DNA from: Scleroderma bovista
Taxonomy: Eukaryota; Basidiomycota; Agaricomycetes; Boletales; Sclerodermataceae
Length of the DNA: 64,000 bases
Assembly (NCBI GenBank): GCA_037178675.1
Contig: JAYMGJ010000196.1
Span: 97,347-161,346 of the forward strand
Reading direction: 5' to 3'
Shown here: positions 22,720-33,587 of the stretch, piece by piece
Layout of the letters: every line of letters starts with the position of its first letter
How positions within the stretch are numbered: position 1 is the stretch's first letter
Program-made: the position numbers and the translations under genes
The notes under the pieces: model-generated
The model's database searches: none
Told to the model about the DNA's origin: nothing
The model's input: only the letters and a program-made list of their open reading frames with translations

Positions 22720-23701
22720 CAGCATGGACTTCCTAGCACCGTAATATCTGACCGCGGATCGGTCTTTGCGAGCAACTTCCTGGGGGAGTTGTATAGACTT
22801 TTAGGCATAAAGCGCAAGATGTCTACTGCCTTTCACCCACAAACTGACGGACAAACGGAGCGGTTGAACCGTGAAATCAATCAGTACCTTCAAACCTACG
22901 TTAGTGATTGACAAAGCAATTGGGCTAAGTGGATCAAGATTGCCCAGTTTGTCTGGAACAACACGGTCTCGGAGGTTACTACCGATTCCCCGTTTGAAAT
23001 TACCCAGAGTTATTCCCCACGCATGGGTGTAGAGCCAGTGCAGACAATAGCCCCAGTGGCTAAAGACTTCACTGCCATATTTAACAAAGTCATTGAATCT
23101 TCTGAGAAGGCTAAATGCAACATGAAGCTTCAGGTGGATAAGCATAGAAATCCCGCCCCGGACTATACTGTCGGTCAGCAAGTCTGGCTTTCAACAGACA
23201 ACCTTCATATGTTAAATCACGCTTCAAAGAAGCTTACAGAAAAATGGATCGGCCCCTATGAGGTCACTTGAGTAACCCTGAATGCGGTCGAGCTTAAGCT
23301 CCCAAAAACTCTTCGGAATCATCCAGTAGTGAATGTCTCTCGAGTCAAGCCTTATTTAGGACCACTCCTCGGACAACCTGTTTCCCGGCCTGGCCCGGTA
23401 CTTGTTTCTAAAGAACGCGATGAAGAGTACGAAGTGGACTATATTGTAACGTCCCGTATTTATAGACGTCAGCTCCAATACTTGGTACATTGGAAGGGGT
23501 ATGAAGAACATGAAAGAATGTGGGAACCCTCGTCGAATCTGAAGAATTCTCCTCTGGTAGTCGAGCGTTTTTATAAAGAAAATCCCTCAGCCCCTTGAAA
23601 GCTTCACATGGTGCAGTTGGACTTCAACTCATTGTTTACTTGGATCCCCGAGAATCTTACTGTATGCGAACCCACCTTTTGCAGTCTGGAATCCTGCACC
23701 T

Positions 23702-23714
23702 AAGGGGGGAGTAG
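23702..23714 (+). promoter_or_regulatory. Gypsy polypurine tract
   Basis: aaggggggagtag lies directly against the 3' LTR, the position and composition expected for the plus-strand primer site. Confidence 0.8.
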
Positions 23715-24096
23715 TGTAACGGTCTAACTTTTTATCTTATCTAATCTGCGATTAGATGACATCTTATCTTATCATATCATAGTATCTTATCTAGTGCATC
23801 TTATCTGTAGGTCTGTCTAGACTACAGCCTCATGCTGTACATGCTGTATCCCTTGATGTCATTAGCATAGCCTTACCACAGGATGCCGGCTGTGTTCACT
23901 GCCTCATACAGCATACAGCCTCATGGATAGCCTCACACAGGACACGTGTAGTGTAGTATATATACCGTTGCAATCCAGCACCCAGAGGCTCTCCATTTGA
24001 GCTCTCTTTGGGTCTTTGCTCTAAGACACTTGCATCCTTTCCCCTCAGAGTTCATTGTGTGGTAGTTCTTTGGGTTTCACCCTTAGGGTTGTCTCA
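23715..24096 (+). repeat. Gypsy 3' LTR
   Basis: 382 bp, same length as the 5' LTR, with ten differences by hand alignment. It is followed by the ttgga target duplication and then the LINE RT sequence. Confidence 0.95.
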
Positions 24097-24211
24097 TTGG
24101 AATACGATGTTGGCTACGCCATCTGGTCCCAGGGCCTTGTATGGGCTGAGGTTGTTGATGGCTTGCACTAGTTGTTCCTTTGTGATTTCAGTCCAGTGTT
24201 CTGCTGGTTCT

Positions 24212-25453
24212 TGTCAAGACCAGTTCTCCTCAACGATCTTACTAGGAGGTCCAGAGGTGCAGGGAACTAATGAGGAGGTAAGTCCAGACACTAGTAGGTG
24301 CTAGTTAGTGCGCAGAGTCAAGTCCGGGTCAAATGAACGAAGTCCGGGCACTAGAGAAGCACAGGGAGTAAGTCCGGGTTTTTGCGGAGTAAGTCCGGAC
24401 CGCAGGAAAGTGGTCCGGAGTTGAGCGCAGCTCGTCCGGAGCGAAGGACATCCCAGAGGTGGGATAAGTCCTGAGAGGTCTAGCATCGAGTCTGGGACAG
24501 AGGTGGCTTTTGCCCTCGTGCAAGTAGGAGACTTGCTAGGATCGGACATAGGACCAAGGGGACGAGATAGGACGGAGGCCGGAGTTCAGGAGAACAAGAT
24601 GGGATTAGGAGAGCATGGTGGGTAGTACAGAGTGGGGAGTATCTTAGTCGAGATTTGATCTAAGGACTACTAGGCCGGAGTATGGTAGTTTATATAGTAA
24701 TGAAACTAAGGTGAGTATATACGGTGACAAGTAAACACCTTAATGTCAAGACAAGGGATGGAGCAGAAGCAGACAGGAAAATAAACCAGGTACAAGAAAA
24801 TAAAGCAGGGACAGGAAAATAAACCGGAGTGGAAGCAGACACGGGGAAGTAGAGTTACAGGGACGACGGAGGAAAAGCAGGGACAAGGGAACTAGGTCGG
24901 AAGAGGACAGGTAAGGGTCAGAGGTGGACTTAACTAATGTTAAATCCGGAGCGATGTCCAGGACCGGAGGAAGTGGGACCAGAGGAAGTGCAAGAGCGGA
25001 GGGAGTGTACGAGCGGAGGGAGTGTGCGAGTGGAGGAAGGGCGGAGTAGCCGGAGGAAGGTCTGGAGTTGGACATGGAAATGTCCTAAGCCTTTGGTGGA
25101 CCTGACAGAGGAAGCGGAGCAGGAGCAGGAGCAGAACTGAGCCGGAGTTGGATGTACCAGCCAGAGTTGGGCTACGTTGCAGACAAGGCTAAGGGAGTGG
25201 CCGGACTGAAACCGGAGTAGCGACTAGTGGTAGGTACAGGTCCGACACAGAGGAGTTAGACCGCGGATCTGTCTGTAAGAAGACAGGGGTTAGTCCTGAG
25301 GTGGAGATGGACGTAGTGACCGGAGTTGAGCTGGAGTGCAGCTATAGGGCTGGAGATGGCCGGACTAGATCCGGAGTTGCATCTATGCCTAAGGAGAGGT
25401 CAGGCGGGCCATGGTTAGACTGGAGTTGCGACTGGAAAAGTATGGATATGACA
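24212..25453. mobile_element. 1242-bp solo-LTR-like element in LINE ORF2
   Basis: Starts tgtcaagaccagttct and ends tatgaca, with 5-bp duplications gttct at 24207-24211 and 25454-25458. Removing it joins DYLYPE to PAEHWTEITKEQ in the LINE. The interior is purine-rich on the plus strand (ccggag, gtccgg and gcggag motifs) and has no recognisable gene. It may be a large solo LTR or a gutted non-autonomous element. Confidence 0.85.
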
Positions 25454-27655
25454 GTTCTGGGTACAGATAGTCAGTGGGGACTGTGGATTCATCGGGAGGT
25501 GGGGGGAACAAAGCCTGAGTGAGAGTCTCGCTCTTTTCCTCATTCGTCGTTGCATAGGTAAACTGCCTGTCTGGGTTCATTACGTGTAGGGTGGGGATTC
25601 GTGTTTTTCCTCTGTCTCTGCCTGGGTTCGAAATATACTTGTGCGCTATCCAAATGTCAGTACCTGCCACGTTGTTGAGCCAGTTCTTCCAATGGTCCTC
25701 TTTTGTTCTTCTAATTTCCTTGCTTAGGGTGTTTTCTTTCTCATGTACTTGGGTATGTACGGCGTGTTCTGGCAATGCTTGGTATCTATGAGCGGTTTTG
25801 CGCAGTTGCTTGAGTTCGCCGGCTAGTTTGGTTAGGTTTTCTGTCCACCACCGTTTTGTGTGGGGGTGAGGGCGTGTCTTGGGGACTTTCGACTCTACTG
25901 TACGGCGCAGGGCTTCGTCAAGGTTGCCTGCTGCTAGTTGAAACTCCTCAGCTGTTTCCAGTACCTTGGGGGGTCCTGCAAGATCGGTTAGCAAGTTCCC
26001 TAGGGCTAATCGAAACTTATCCCAGTCTACACTGTGGTAGTTCCAGGCTGGGCTTTCGTTGGAGGCTGTGGTTGACATCTCAAGTACTGTCAGGATGGGG
26101 AGGTGATCGGTTTTAGGTCCACGTCTTTCCAGCACCGTGTCACAGGACACAAGGGACTCGCTTGTGTGTTCAGTGCAGAACGTGTTGTCCGGTCACGTCC
26201 AGTTCCGTGTGCTTGACGACTGTAACATCAGTATACCCTTGGGGAGGATCTGGATCATGCCGTAGTCAGCGACTAACTCGAGTATCTTGCCTAACGCTTC
26301 TAGGGCTGCTGCTGTGAACAGGTGGCTGTTGTGGTCCTCGTCCCAAAGAGGATGGTGCTGCTTGAAGTCACCTAACCACAGCATGTGGTCGTCCCTGGTT
26401 GGGCACAGCTCCTGGATGTTGGTGTCCAGGAATCGTTCCAACTCTTCAATGGTTCCGTCGTGATTGTTGTCATTGTATATGTTGAACACTGTGCACCGCC
26501 TGCCCGACATCTCGAGCTGGATAACCACGACGTCCCTCGACGGGAACGGGATCTGTTTCCACGTGTTAGTACTGACTCTAGAGCTGACTAGCGTTACTGC
26601 TCTGGGCTTGTCCTTGTGGGTGTACTTGCGGGTTGGATATGCTACTCTCCAGTGGGTGCTGGCTCTGGTGTTACCCAGTGAGTTGAGAGCTGGTTCCTGC
26701 ATAGCTAGTATGTCCCATTCATCTGATATAGAACTGTTAAGTAGTGTGAGTTGGGCTGTGTGGGAGGTATTGAGGTTCTGCTGCTGCTGGGGGAGTGTGG
26801 GATGTGTTGCTTGGATGTTCATGGGAGTGGCGGGGATGGGGATGGGGGTGGGTTCTCTTGTTGTGTAAGTTGTTCGTGAGAGTGAGGGGGAGTTGACAGG
26901 AGGTTTCCAGGGAAGTGTAGGGGGGACAGCGCTGGGAAAGGGTCCAGAAGGGTTCGTGGTCTACTTTCCGTTATTGGGGAGGGGTCCGGGTTATCCTTGA
27001 GCGGGGTGGGTATTATGGGGGTGGAGGGGGTGCTGCCTGGGATTACTGGACTGGGGGGGGTGGACGTGCTTTTGGGTTTGCTGCATCCGAGGGGGACTAG
27101 GGTTCTTCCGTTGATGACAGGGGCAGATGGCGGTTGTTGGGATCCTAGTTCTTGTTGTTGGATCATCCATTCAATGGTTCGTTGTTGGAGGTCTGCGGAG
27201 TCGTGTGCGGGGGGTGCATTGTCTGTGAGTGGTTGGGACTGGACGATGGGTCCCTGAGGTTTGGGGGGTATCGATACTTGCGTCCAAGGTTCCTCGGTTG
27301 GAAAGTATGGCATGGAGTTTTCAGGGGTGCACACGTTGAGTGCTTCGAGTTGAGTCTTGTATTCAGGGCATTCCTTGTCCAAGCTGCTATGCGATGACGA
27401 CCTACAGCTGATGCAGTAGTAGGTGCGGTATGAGTTGCACTTGTAGTGGCGATGTTCCCCTGCACAGGTGCCACATGTGTCCTTCTCCTCCATGCAGTTT
27501 TTGGCCATGTGCCCCATCGTTGGCATTTGAGACAACAGAGCAGTTCTTTCTTGTCCTTGTATGGGTGGAGTTTACCGTAGTTGAAGTACATCCCCGATTC
27601 TATAAGTTTGTTTGCTGCTTTGGGGTTGTTGAGGGACATCAGTGCAAGTGCCACT

Positions 27656-27943
27656 TGTTGAAGGAATACCTATATACGTAGAGGAACTGCTACTCCAACT
27701 CACCTGTTGGGTGGAGTGCACAACCTGAGATGGTAGCGGTAGCTGGTCAAGAGCTGTTATATTATATAAGCGATGAACACTGTTTATATACAACAAATAG
27801 TGTGATGTGTGACTGTGACACATGACGTGTGACATGTAACATCTACTCTAAAGAGGACTATTACTAAGTCTACACTAATATGGGTCGCAGTCTTGTGTGC
27901 ACTTCGTTGACGGTTTACACCAGGTGCACGTGCGACTTCAACA
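27656..27943 (-). repeat. Copia 3' LTR
   Basis: 288 bp. Adjacent at 27944-27952 the plus strand reads ctccccctc, i.e. a polypurine tract gagggggag immediately upstream of this LTR on the element's sense strand. Confidence 0.93.
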
Positions 27944-27989
27944 CTCCCCCTCGCTGTGCTGCACATAGAGCACTTCAGCGAATAAGGCG

Positions 27990-30900
27990 CTAGATGCTGC
28001 CAGAGGGAAACTGTAAGCCTAGTTGAGCTCTGAACTTTGCGAATTTCTCGTGGGGTAAGTTCTTGGTGAGCAGATCGGCGGGATTCTCAGCACCATCAAT
28101 GAAGAATAGCTCCACATTACCTTTTGTGACTGACTCGTGGATTCCGTGGTAGCGGATGTTGATGTGCTTGGAGTGAGGCTCTGTTACAGGGTTGGATGCC
28201 ATGAATATGGACCCCTGATTATCACCACAAATCAGGATAGCCTTCAGCTTATAGCCGAGTTCACCGAGTAAACTCCGAATCCAGGTAACTTGGCAAGCAC
28301 AATCGCTCAAAGCCATGTATTCAGCCTCAGTGGACGAGTACGCAATAGTCTTCTGTGCATGAGAAGTCCAACTGATCAAGCCATCTGCAAGTTTCAGGTA
28401 GAAACCTGTTTGCGAGAGGCGAGAGGTAGGGTCTGATCCCCAATCTGAGTCCGTGCATGCAATCAGGCCAGCACTGGATCCACCATTGTACACTAGGGAG
28501 TAATTAGGTGTACCAATTAAGTAGCGACAAATATAAAGCGCTTTGGATAGGTGGTCCTGGGATGGATTCGCAGCATGGCGTGAGAGATGGGTGACTGCAA
28601 AGGCAATGTCGGGCCTAGTGCCTAACATAAGGTACAGAAGGGACCCAATAACCGTCTGGAAACGGGAACAGAGTTCCGCATCAACAGGCTCTGTATTTTT
28701 GGTGGCATAGTAGCCAGCCGGCAGTGGGGTGCTTGCGGATTTTGCATTGAGCATGCTGCAGCGTTCGATGACCTTTTGTAGGTACGCGCATTGGTCCAAG
28801 TGGATAGCGCGACCCTTGCGAGTGATTCGCATTCAGAGGAACTCCTTAGGTTCTCCAAGGTCTTGGCACTCCCATTTGCACATGAACTGTGCTTTAATGG
28901 CATCAACAACAGCCTTGTTAGGGCTGCAGAATAGTGCGTCGTCAACATAGATGATACCAATGACGATGTTGGTGCCTTTCTTCTTGTAGAAGAAGATGCC
29001 TGCTTCAGATTTAAGGCGCTCAAACCCGAGCTCTTTGAGAGACTCATCGAGTGTGCGCCACCAAGCTAGGCCGGCCTGTTTGAGGCCATAGAGGGCACGC
29101 CAGAGGCGGAGCACTTTGCGCTCTTGCCCAGGAACTGCAAACCCTTCGGGTTGTTCCATGTAGATCTCTTCGTCAAGCTTGCCATACATGTAGGCGCTCC
29201 AAACGTCGAGTCCAGTGATATACCAATTCTCAAGTGCGGCAAGCGCAAGCATGAGGCGCACTGTTTCAAAGCGCACGACTGGTGAGAAGACCTGGTCAAA
29301 ATCTAATCCCTCGACCTGGGAGAAGCCTTTTGCTACTAAGCGGGCTTTCTTGCGGCCATCCGACTTGACGTCAAAGACCCATTGGTTCTTAATGACCTTC
29401 TGGTCTCGGGGACGGTCAACTAGCTCAAAGACCTTGCGCTTTCGCAGCACGTCGAGCTCTTCTTGGCAAGCAAGTCGCCAGAGTTTCTGCTCAGCTTGGG
29501 GTAAGCGAGCAATGTCCTTGTAGGACCAGTTGCGGACACTCTCATATTGAGGGTCGCGGGTTTCGAGGGCTTTGCCCATCAGATAATGGACTGGGTTTGC
29601 TCCCCCTTCCTCGCACATCTTTTGCACATCTTCCTCACTGGGCATTGCAGAGGTGTTGGGGAAACCACCAGGGATATGGTCTGGTGTGTCCGGTTGTGGG
29701 GGCCTAGGGGCCTCACCCACTGTTTCTCACCATCGAGAGGTACTTTCGATATCCCGGAGTTGCTCAACGGGATGTCGCCGCTCACCATACACGTTACCGG
29801 GGCGCAATGGCGCTCTACGTTCACGTTGGGGGCGGGCAGGTATATTCACTGCAGGGGGTCGCGGCGCATTCTGGCAGCGTTCAGCTCGGCCAGGGCACTG
29901 CGGTGCTGGGGGTGGTGGGTTTCTCGCCAGTGAAGGCATTCTCGGTGCCGGTGGAGGCACTGGAGATGGCGTATGGGGAGGATTTATTTGATTAGGCTCT
30001 TCCTCAGGAGCCTCAGGTTCCTTGCGCTTTGGATCGTCATCCTGTGCTTGGGGATGTGGGTAGCCATGGTCGTGTTCCACATCATCATCACTGTCGGTAT
30101 CATCAGGGGGATTCCCTGGTCAATCAGTGGCTGGTTTTGGATTTGCCCTTCCAAAAGGGTTCTCGAGAGGTTCGCGCCTGTTTTTGGGGCAGCGAGGGAA
30201 GTGACGCTCATCAAAGATGGCGTGAGCAGCGGTAAACACTGCATTGGTGGAGTGCATAAACAAGAAATTGCGCTCATTGCCAGGGGTGACACCGATATAA
30301 GTCATTAGCTCCGACTTGGGAGCCATCTTATTTGCTTGAGCCGAGGCTGGGAGGTAGACAAAGGCTCCACAGCCAAATACACGGAGGTGGTCAATGTTAG
30401 GCATCTCCCTCTTAAGCATTTCATGGGGGGTGCGCCATCGCAGGCGAGCTACCGGAGTATGGTTGTAAATGTGGGTTGCGTGAGCGAACGCAAATTCCCA
30501 CCAGGAGTCAGGAATGCAGGCTTGATGCCGCATAGACTCAGCTTTATCCATGAGAGTGCGCCCTAAACGCTCGGCGCGGCCATTCTGCATGGGGGTTCTT
30601 GGAGCACTTTGATATATTTTAATTCCTTTTTCAAGGAGTGCTTGATCAAACAGATCGGATTTATATTCTCCGCCAGCATCGGACATCCATCCAACGACGT
30701 GCGTATCATGTTGGATGTGCACCATTTCAAGGAAATCTTTGGCAGCTGTAATCGCTGCAGCTTTGGAGCGAAGGGGCATAGTCCAGGCGTGAGAAGTGTA
30801 ATCATCGTAGAACGTGATAACATATTTAAAATTCCGGTACGATGTAACTGGGAAGGATTTTAGGTCAGAGTGTACCAGCTCGAAAGGCTTGGAAGCACAT

Positions 30901-32996
30901 CTTTCATTCTCTGGGAAAGCTTGATTGGGCATCTTGCCAAGAGCACATCCAGGGCAAACACAATCCTCAGTAGGAAAGTGGATCTCCGGGAAGCGCTGTG
31001 TATGCTTTTGCACGTGTCGGAGTACTTCTTTAGAGGGGTGCCCGAATCTCCGGTGCATAATGTCATAATCGACTTTGCTTACGGAGGCGATATAGTTAGA
31101 TCTAATTATCGGGATAGATCTAATCCCGAAAATGACATTGCAATCGTCTTCTGGGTCTGGCCCAAACCATAGGCGTTCAGCTTTATGAATGAGGCTACTG
31201 CCTCGCTTATCGCCAGTGACTTTGTAATTATGCTGGAGCATTTCGCCCATAGAAATAAGGCGTGCAGTAGCGCCTGGCATATGGAGAACTTGGGTGAGTG
31301 TAATAACTTTCTCATCCCCAGAGTTGTGGTCTAGGCACCGGAGTAATACCGTGCCAATGCCAGCAATCAGTGCTACTCCATTAGCCGTTTTGGCATAGTG
31401 CGCTCGCTTTAGCGCATTATAGGAGGCGAAATCACCTATGTCACCAGTAAAGTGGCGTGATGCGCCAGAGTCTAGGAGCCAGAAGGCACCAGATAGCTCG
31501 CTATCGTTGACCATTTTGCCCTTACACTTAGCACAGCGTGCATCACTCGTTTCATGAGAACACGAACAAATATATGCTTTACTCGAGACGCGACATGACA
31601 AATTATAGTTACTACTCACTATATACAGTGCTGGCATAAAGCGCACATGTAAAGGGAGCGTGTCAGTGTCGGTCAGCACGCGTGCAGAAGGTACTTGCCT
31701 GAAAAGGCTGGCCTCCGCGCCCATCGCCATCGATGTCACATTGTAGCAGTCGAGGACCATTGCGTCGATCTCGTCGAACTCATCGTCGGCGAAGGGCTCG
31801 TGGGCGAATGGTTCATCATCCCCAAGGGAGATGGCATCCTCCTCATACATCGTGATGCGCTCCTCAAGACGAGGGTGCTTCAACGAGGAGGGACTGGCCT
31901 CGGGCTGGTCCAGGTTCGCACTCGCCATCGACACAACTTGGTCGAGGGTGCAGATGGTTTGGCAGGAGGGCTCTACCCCCAGGTGGTGTGCCAAGTTGAA
32001 GGCCCGAATAGTATTATCAAATGCGGGGGGGCCATAGTGGGCAGCACCAGGAGTGTGAGCCAAGGCACGAGGGTCGATGGTGGGCTCTGGTCCATCGTAG
32101 TGGATGTAAGTAGCGAAGGCGGCTTGCTGGGTGTTCTCGCGGCGAGCGCAAGCCTTCTTGCCGCCACGGCGTGTGTGGCCTCCCTGTCCTTGGGCAGGAG
32201 CATTTCCGCTCGTACCGCTGTTGGATCTGCCTTGCTGCTGCTGCTGCCTCTGGGGCTGCTGCTGCTGCCTCTGGGGCTGCTGCTGCTGCTGGGCAAATTT
32301 GGGGTCAGCCAGCTTGCGCTTCACAGCGCTAAGCTTATTGGCCTGGGGGCCCTTACCACCGGCGCGGGAAGAGGCGCCTTTCTGCTCGAAAGAGAGTGTG
32401 GCAGCCTTGATGATCCCATCGGGCTTGAGGTTTTTGATCTCATCCGGCAACGTTTGGCTGAGAATCTGAGCTACAACCTCCATAGTAGGAGGGAGCTTGC
32501 AAAGGATAATCATTGCCTGCACAGGGGCAGGGAACTCGAAGCCAGCATCTTTCAAGTAGGTGAAGTGACTAAGCAGCTTCATAATTGCGGGAGCGGGATG
32601 GGAGCCAGCAGGGATGTTGGTGGCCAGGAGCTTGCTAAGCTCAGCGTAGGCGGAACCGATACTTGGGGCGCCAAAGTTCTTTTTCAGGTAGTCCCAGACA
32701 TCCTTAACGCTGTCGAGAGTCAAGACGGCAACCTGGATCAAGGGGGCAAGGCGCAAGGTGATATTACTGAGCGCTCTCTCGGTGTTGTCATCCCAGTCCT
32801 TTCGGTCATCGTGGCCGTCAGCGGGTTGAGTCGTCGAATAGACATACCATTGGCCTTGTGCCCGAAGGTAGGCCTGCATAGAAGTATGCCACTGCTGCCA
32901 ATTGGAGCCAGTGAAAAGGGGAACCATTTTGTCGAGAGCGCTGGACATGGTGATGTTCTGTTGGGAGTCAATGGAGTCAGCAAGTGAATGTGACAA
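27990..32996 (-). pseudogene. Copia gag-pol polyprotein, three in-frame TGA
   Basis: Start MSHSLADSIDSQ (32996) or the internal MSSALDKMVPLFTG (32948); the latter resembles usual Copia gag starts. Order: gag with a Gln-rich stretch (~32230-32300), protease LLDSGASRHF (~31470), integrase zinc finger and core (HSDLKSF, MSDAGGEYKS, QNGRAERLGR), RT with YVDDALF (~28945), and RNase H with SSTEAEYMA and a C-terminal HINIRYHGIHE. TGA codons at 30120-30122, 29727-29729 and 28833-28835 (minus strand) interrupt an otherwise continuous frame; the last falls between LGEPKEFL and MRI, where Arg fits. Copia pol proteins copy and integrate the element. No frameshifts were seen. Confidence 0.93.
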
Positions 32997-33285
32997 CGGA
33001 CAAGCAAGAAAAGAAGAAACACCTGAGTGCTAGTGAAAGCACTTCTGTCAACAGCTAACTCAAGACTAGGTCATGCCAGCGCAAGTCATCGACGAACTTC
33101 GCCTGGGGCAATACAGGTGCTCAACTAGGAGCTCACTGTCTGGCGCAAGTCATCGACCGACTTCGCCTTGTGGCTGTGCAGGGGCTCAGCTAGGAGCTCA
33201 CTGTGGTCCACAGCGTCAAGCTAGTTAAAGTGACGCTCAGGGAGCTGGAGCGCTGTCTGGTGCATTGCTGCACACAGTGCGCTCA

Positions 33286-33299
33286 CAGGGCTCATAACC
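33286..33299 (-). promoter_or_regulatory. Copia primer-binding site, initiator tRNA-Met anticodon arm
   Basis: The plus strand cagggctcataacc touches the 5' LTR directly. It is identical to the anticodon stem-loop of eukaryotic initiator tRNA-Met as I remember it. Drosophila copia is known to prime with a half-tRNA-iMet cut in this loop, so the same mechanism is inferred here. Confidence 0.75.
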
Positions 33300-33587
33300 T
33301 GTTGAAGAAATACCTATATACGTAGAGGAACTGCTACTCCAACTCACCTGTTGGGTGGAGTGCACAACCAGAGATGGTAGCGGTAGCTGGTCAAGAGCTG
33401 TTATATTATATAAGTGATGAACACTGTTTATATACAACAAATAGTGTGACGCGTGACTGTGACGCATGATGTGTGACATGTAACATCTACTCTAAAGAGG
33501 ACTATTACTAAGTCTACACTAATATGGGTTGCAGTCTTGTGCGCACTTCGTCGACGGTTTACGCCGGGTGCACATGCGACTTCAACA
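33300..33587 (-). repeat. Copia 5' LTR
   Basis: 288 bp, equal in length to the other LTR and followed by the ccact duplication. A possible TATA (ttatattatataag on the plus strand, near 33400) is present. Confidence 0.93.

Larger units (their letters stand above)
19278..23598 (+). pseudogene. Gypsy pol: protease, RT, RNase H, integrase, chromodomain
   Basis: One frame throughout once the solo LTR (22094-22719 plus one 5-bp repeat) is removed. Protease DSGA is near 19800; RT has SPVFFVPKKDGK, KMDLRWGYNN and the active site YIDD (~20803); RNase H begins LETDASEFAVGG (~21246). The integrase has an N-terminal zinc finger (GHKGVKATF...CQKCQQSK), the core D (MDFTEMPES), D (SDRGSVF) and E (QTDGQTERLNREI). 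A C-terminal chromodomain with YLVHWKGYEEHERMWEP (~23485-23530) marks it as a chromovirus, a clade that targets heterochromatin. TGA codons at 21603, 22909 and 23269 interrupt it, each where Arg is expected. RT uses YIDD where many relatives have FLDD. Confidence 0.92.
17087..24096 (+). mobile_element. Chromodomain Ty3/Gypsy LTR retrotransposon, 7010 bp
   Basis: Two 382-bp LTRs (17087-17468 and 23715-24096) begin tgtaac and end gtctca. The 5-bp target duplication ttgga is at 17082-17086 and 24097-24101, inside the LINE RT. Internal order is leader, gag, protease-RT-RNase H-integrase-chromodomain, then a polypurine tract. By hand alignment the LTRs differ at 10 of 382 positions, 8 of which fit loss of CpG. 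The pol frame is open from 19278 to 23598 except for three TGA codons and a 626-bp solo LTR. The copy is defective but fairly young. Confidence 0.95.
14593..26822 (-). pseudogene. LINE ORF2: endonuclease, reverse transcriptase, RNase H; split twice
   Basis: Starts at 26822 (MNIQATHPTLPQQ). The APE-type endonuclease spans ~26760-26100 (LAMQEPALNS, then WLGDFKQHHPLWDED). A TGA at 26193 sits where the family usually has Arg (TRPD). The linker runs to the 1242-bp element (24212-25453). The RT begins KALGPDGVANIVF (~24120), is split by Gypsy (17087-24096), and continues with KPDYSVLKAYRPITLLN, FLDIEGAFPNVV, NGIGQGDPLS and the FVDD active site (~16455). RNase H starts IFTDGSSTGG (~15575); a one-base expansion of an A5 run near 15268 shifts the frame before HTDIEGNELADREAK. 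A C-x2-C...H...C motif (CLQCSDNQIETVHHYLFDC) lies near 14850. ORF2 carries out target-primed reverse transcription. Confidence 0.88.
27656..33587 (-). mobile_element. Ty1/Copia LTR retrotransposon, 5932 bp, minus strand
   Basis: Two 288-bp LTRs (27656-27943 and 33300-33587), inverted termini TGTTGAA...TTCAACA, and a 5-bp target duplication ccact at 27651-27655 and 33588-33592 within LINE ORF1. A single gag-pol frame runs on the minus strand, broken only by three TGA codons. By hand alignment the LTRs differ at 13 of 288 positions, 11 at CpG-derived sites. Confidence 0.95.

Noticed and set aside
31695..32987. 430-codon plus-strand ORF
   Set aside because: It is antisense to Copia gag-pol, whose gag, protease and zinc-finger motifs are unmistakable; the Leu-rich stretch is the complement of the Gln-rich region.
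33286..33299. tRNA-Met gene
   Set aside because: Only the anticodon arm is present and it touches an LTR, so it is a primer-binding site and not a tRNA gene.
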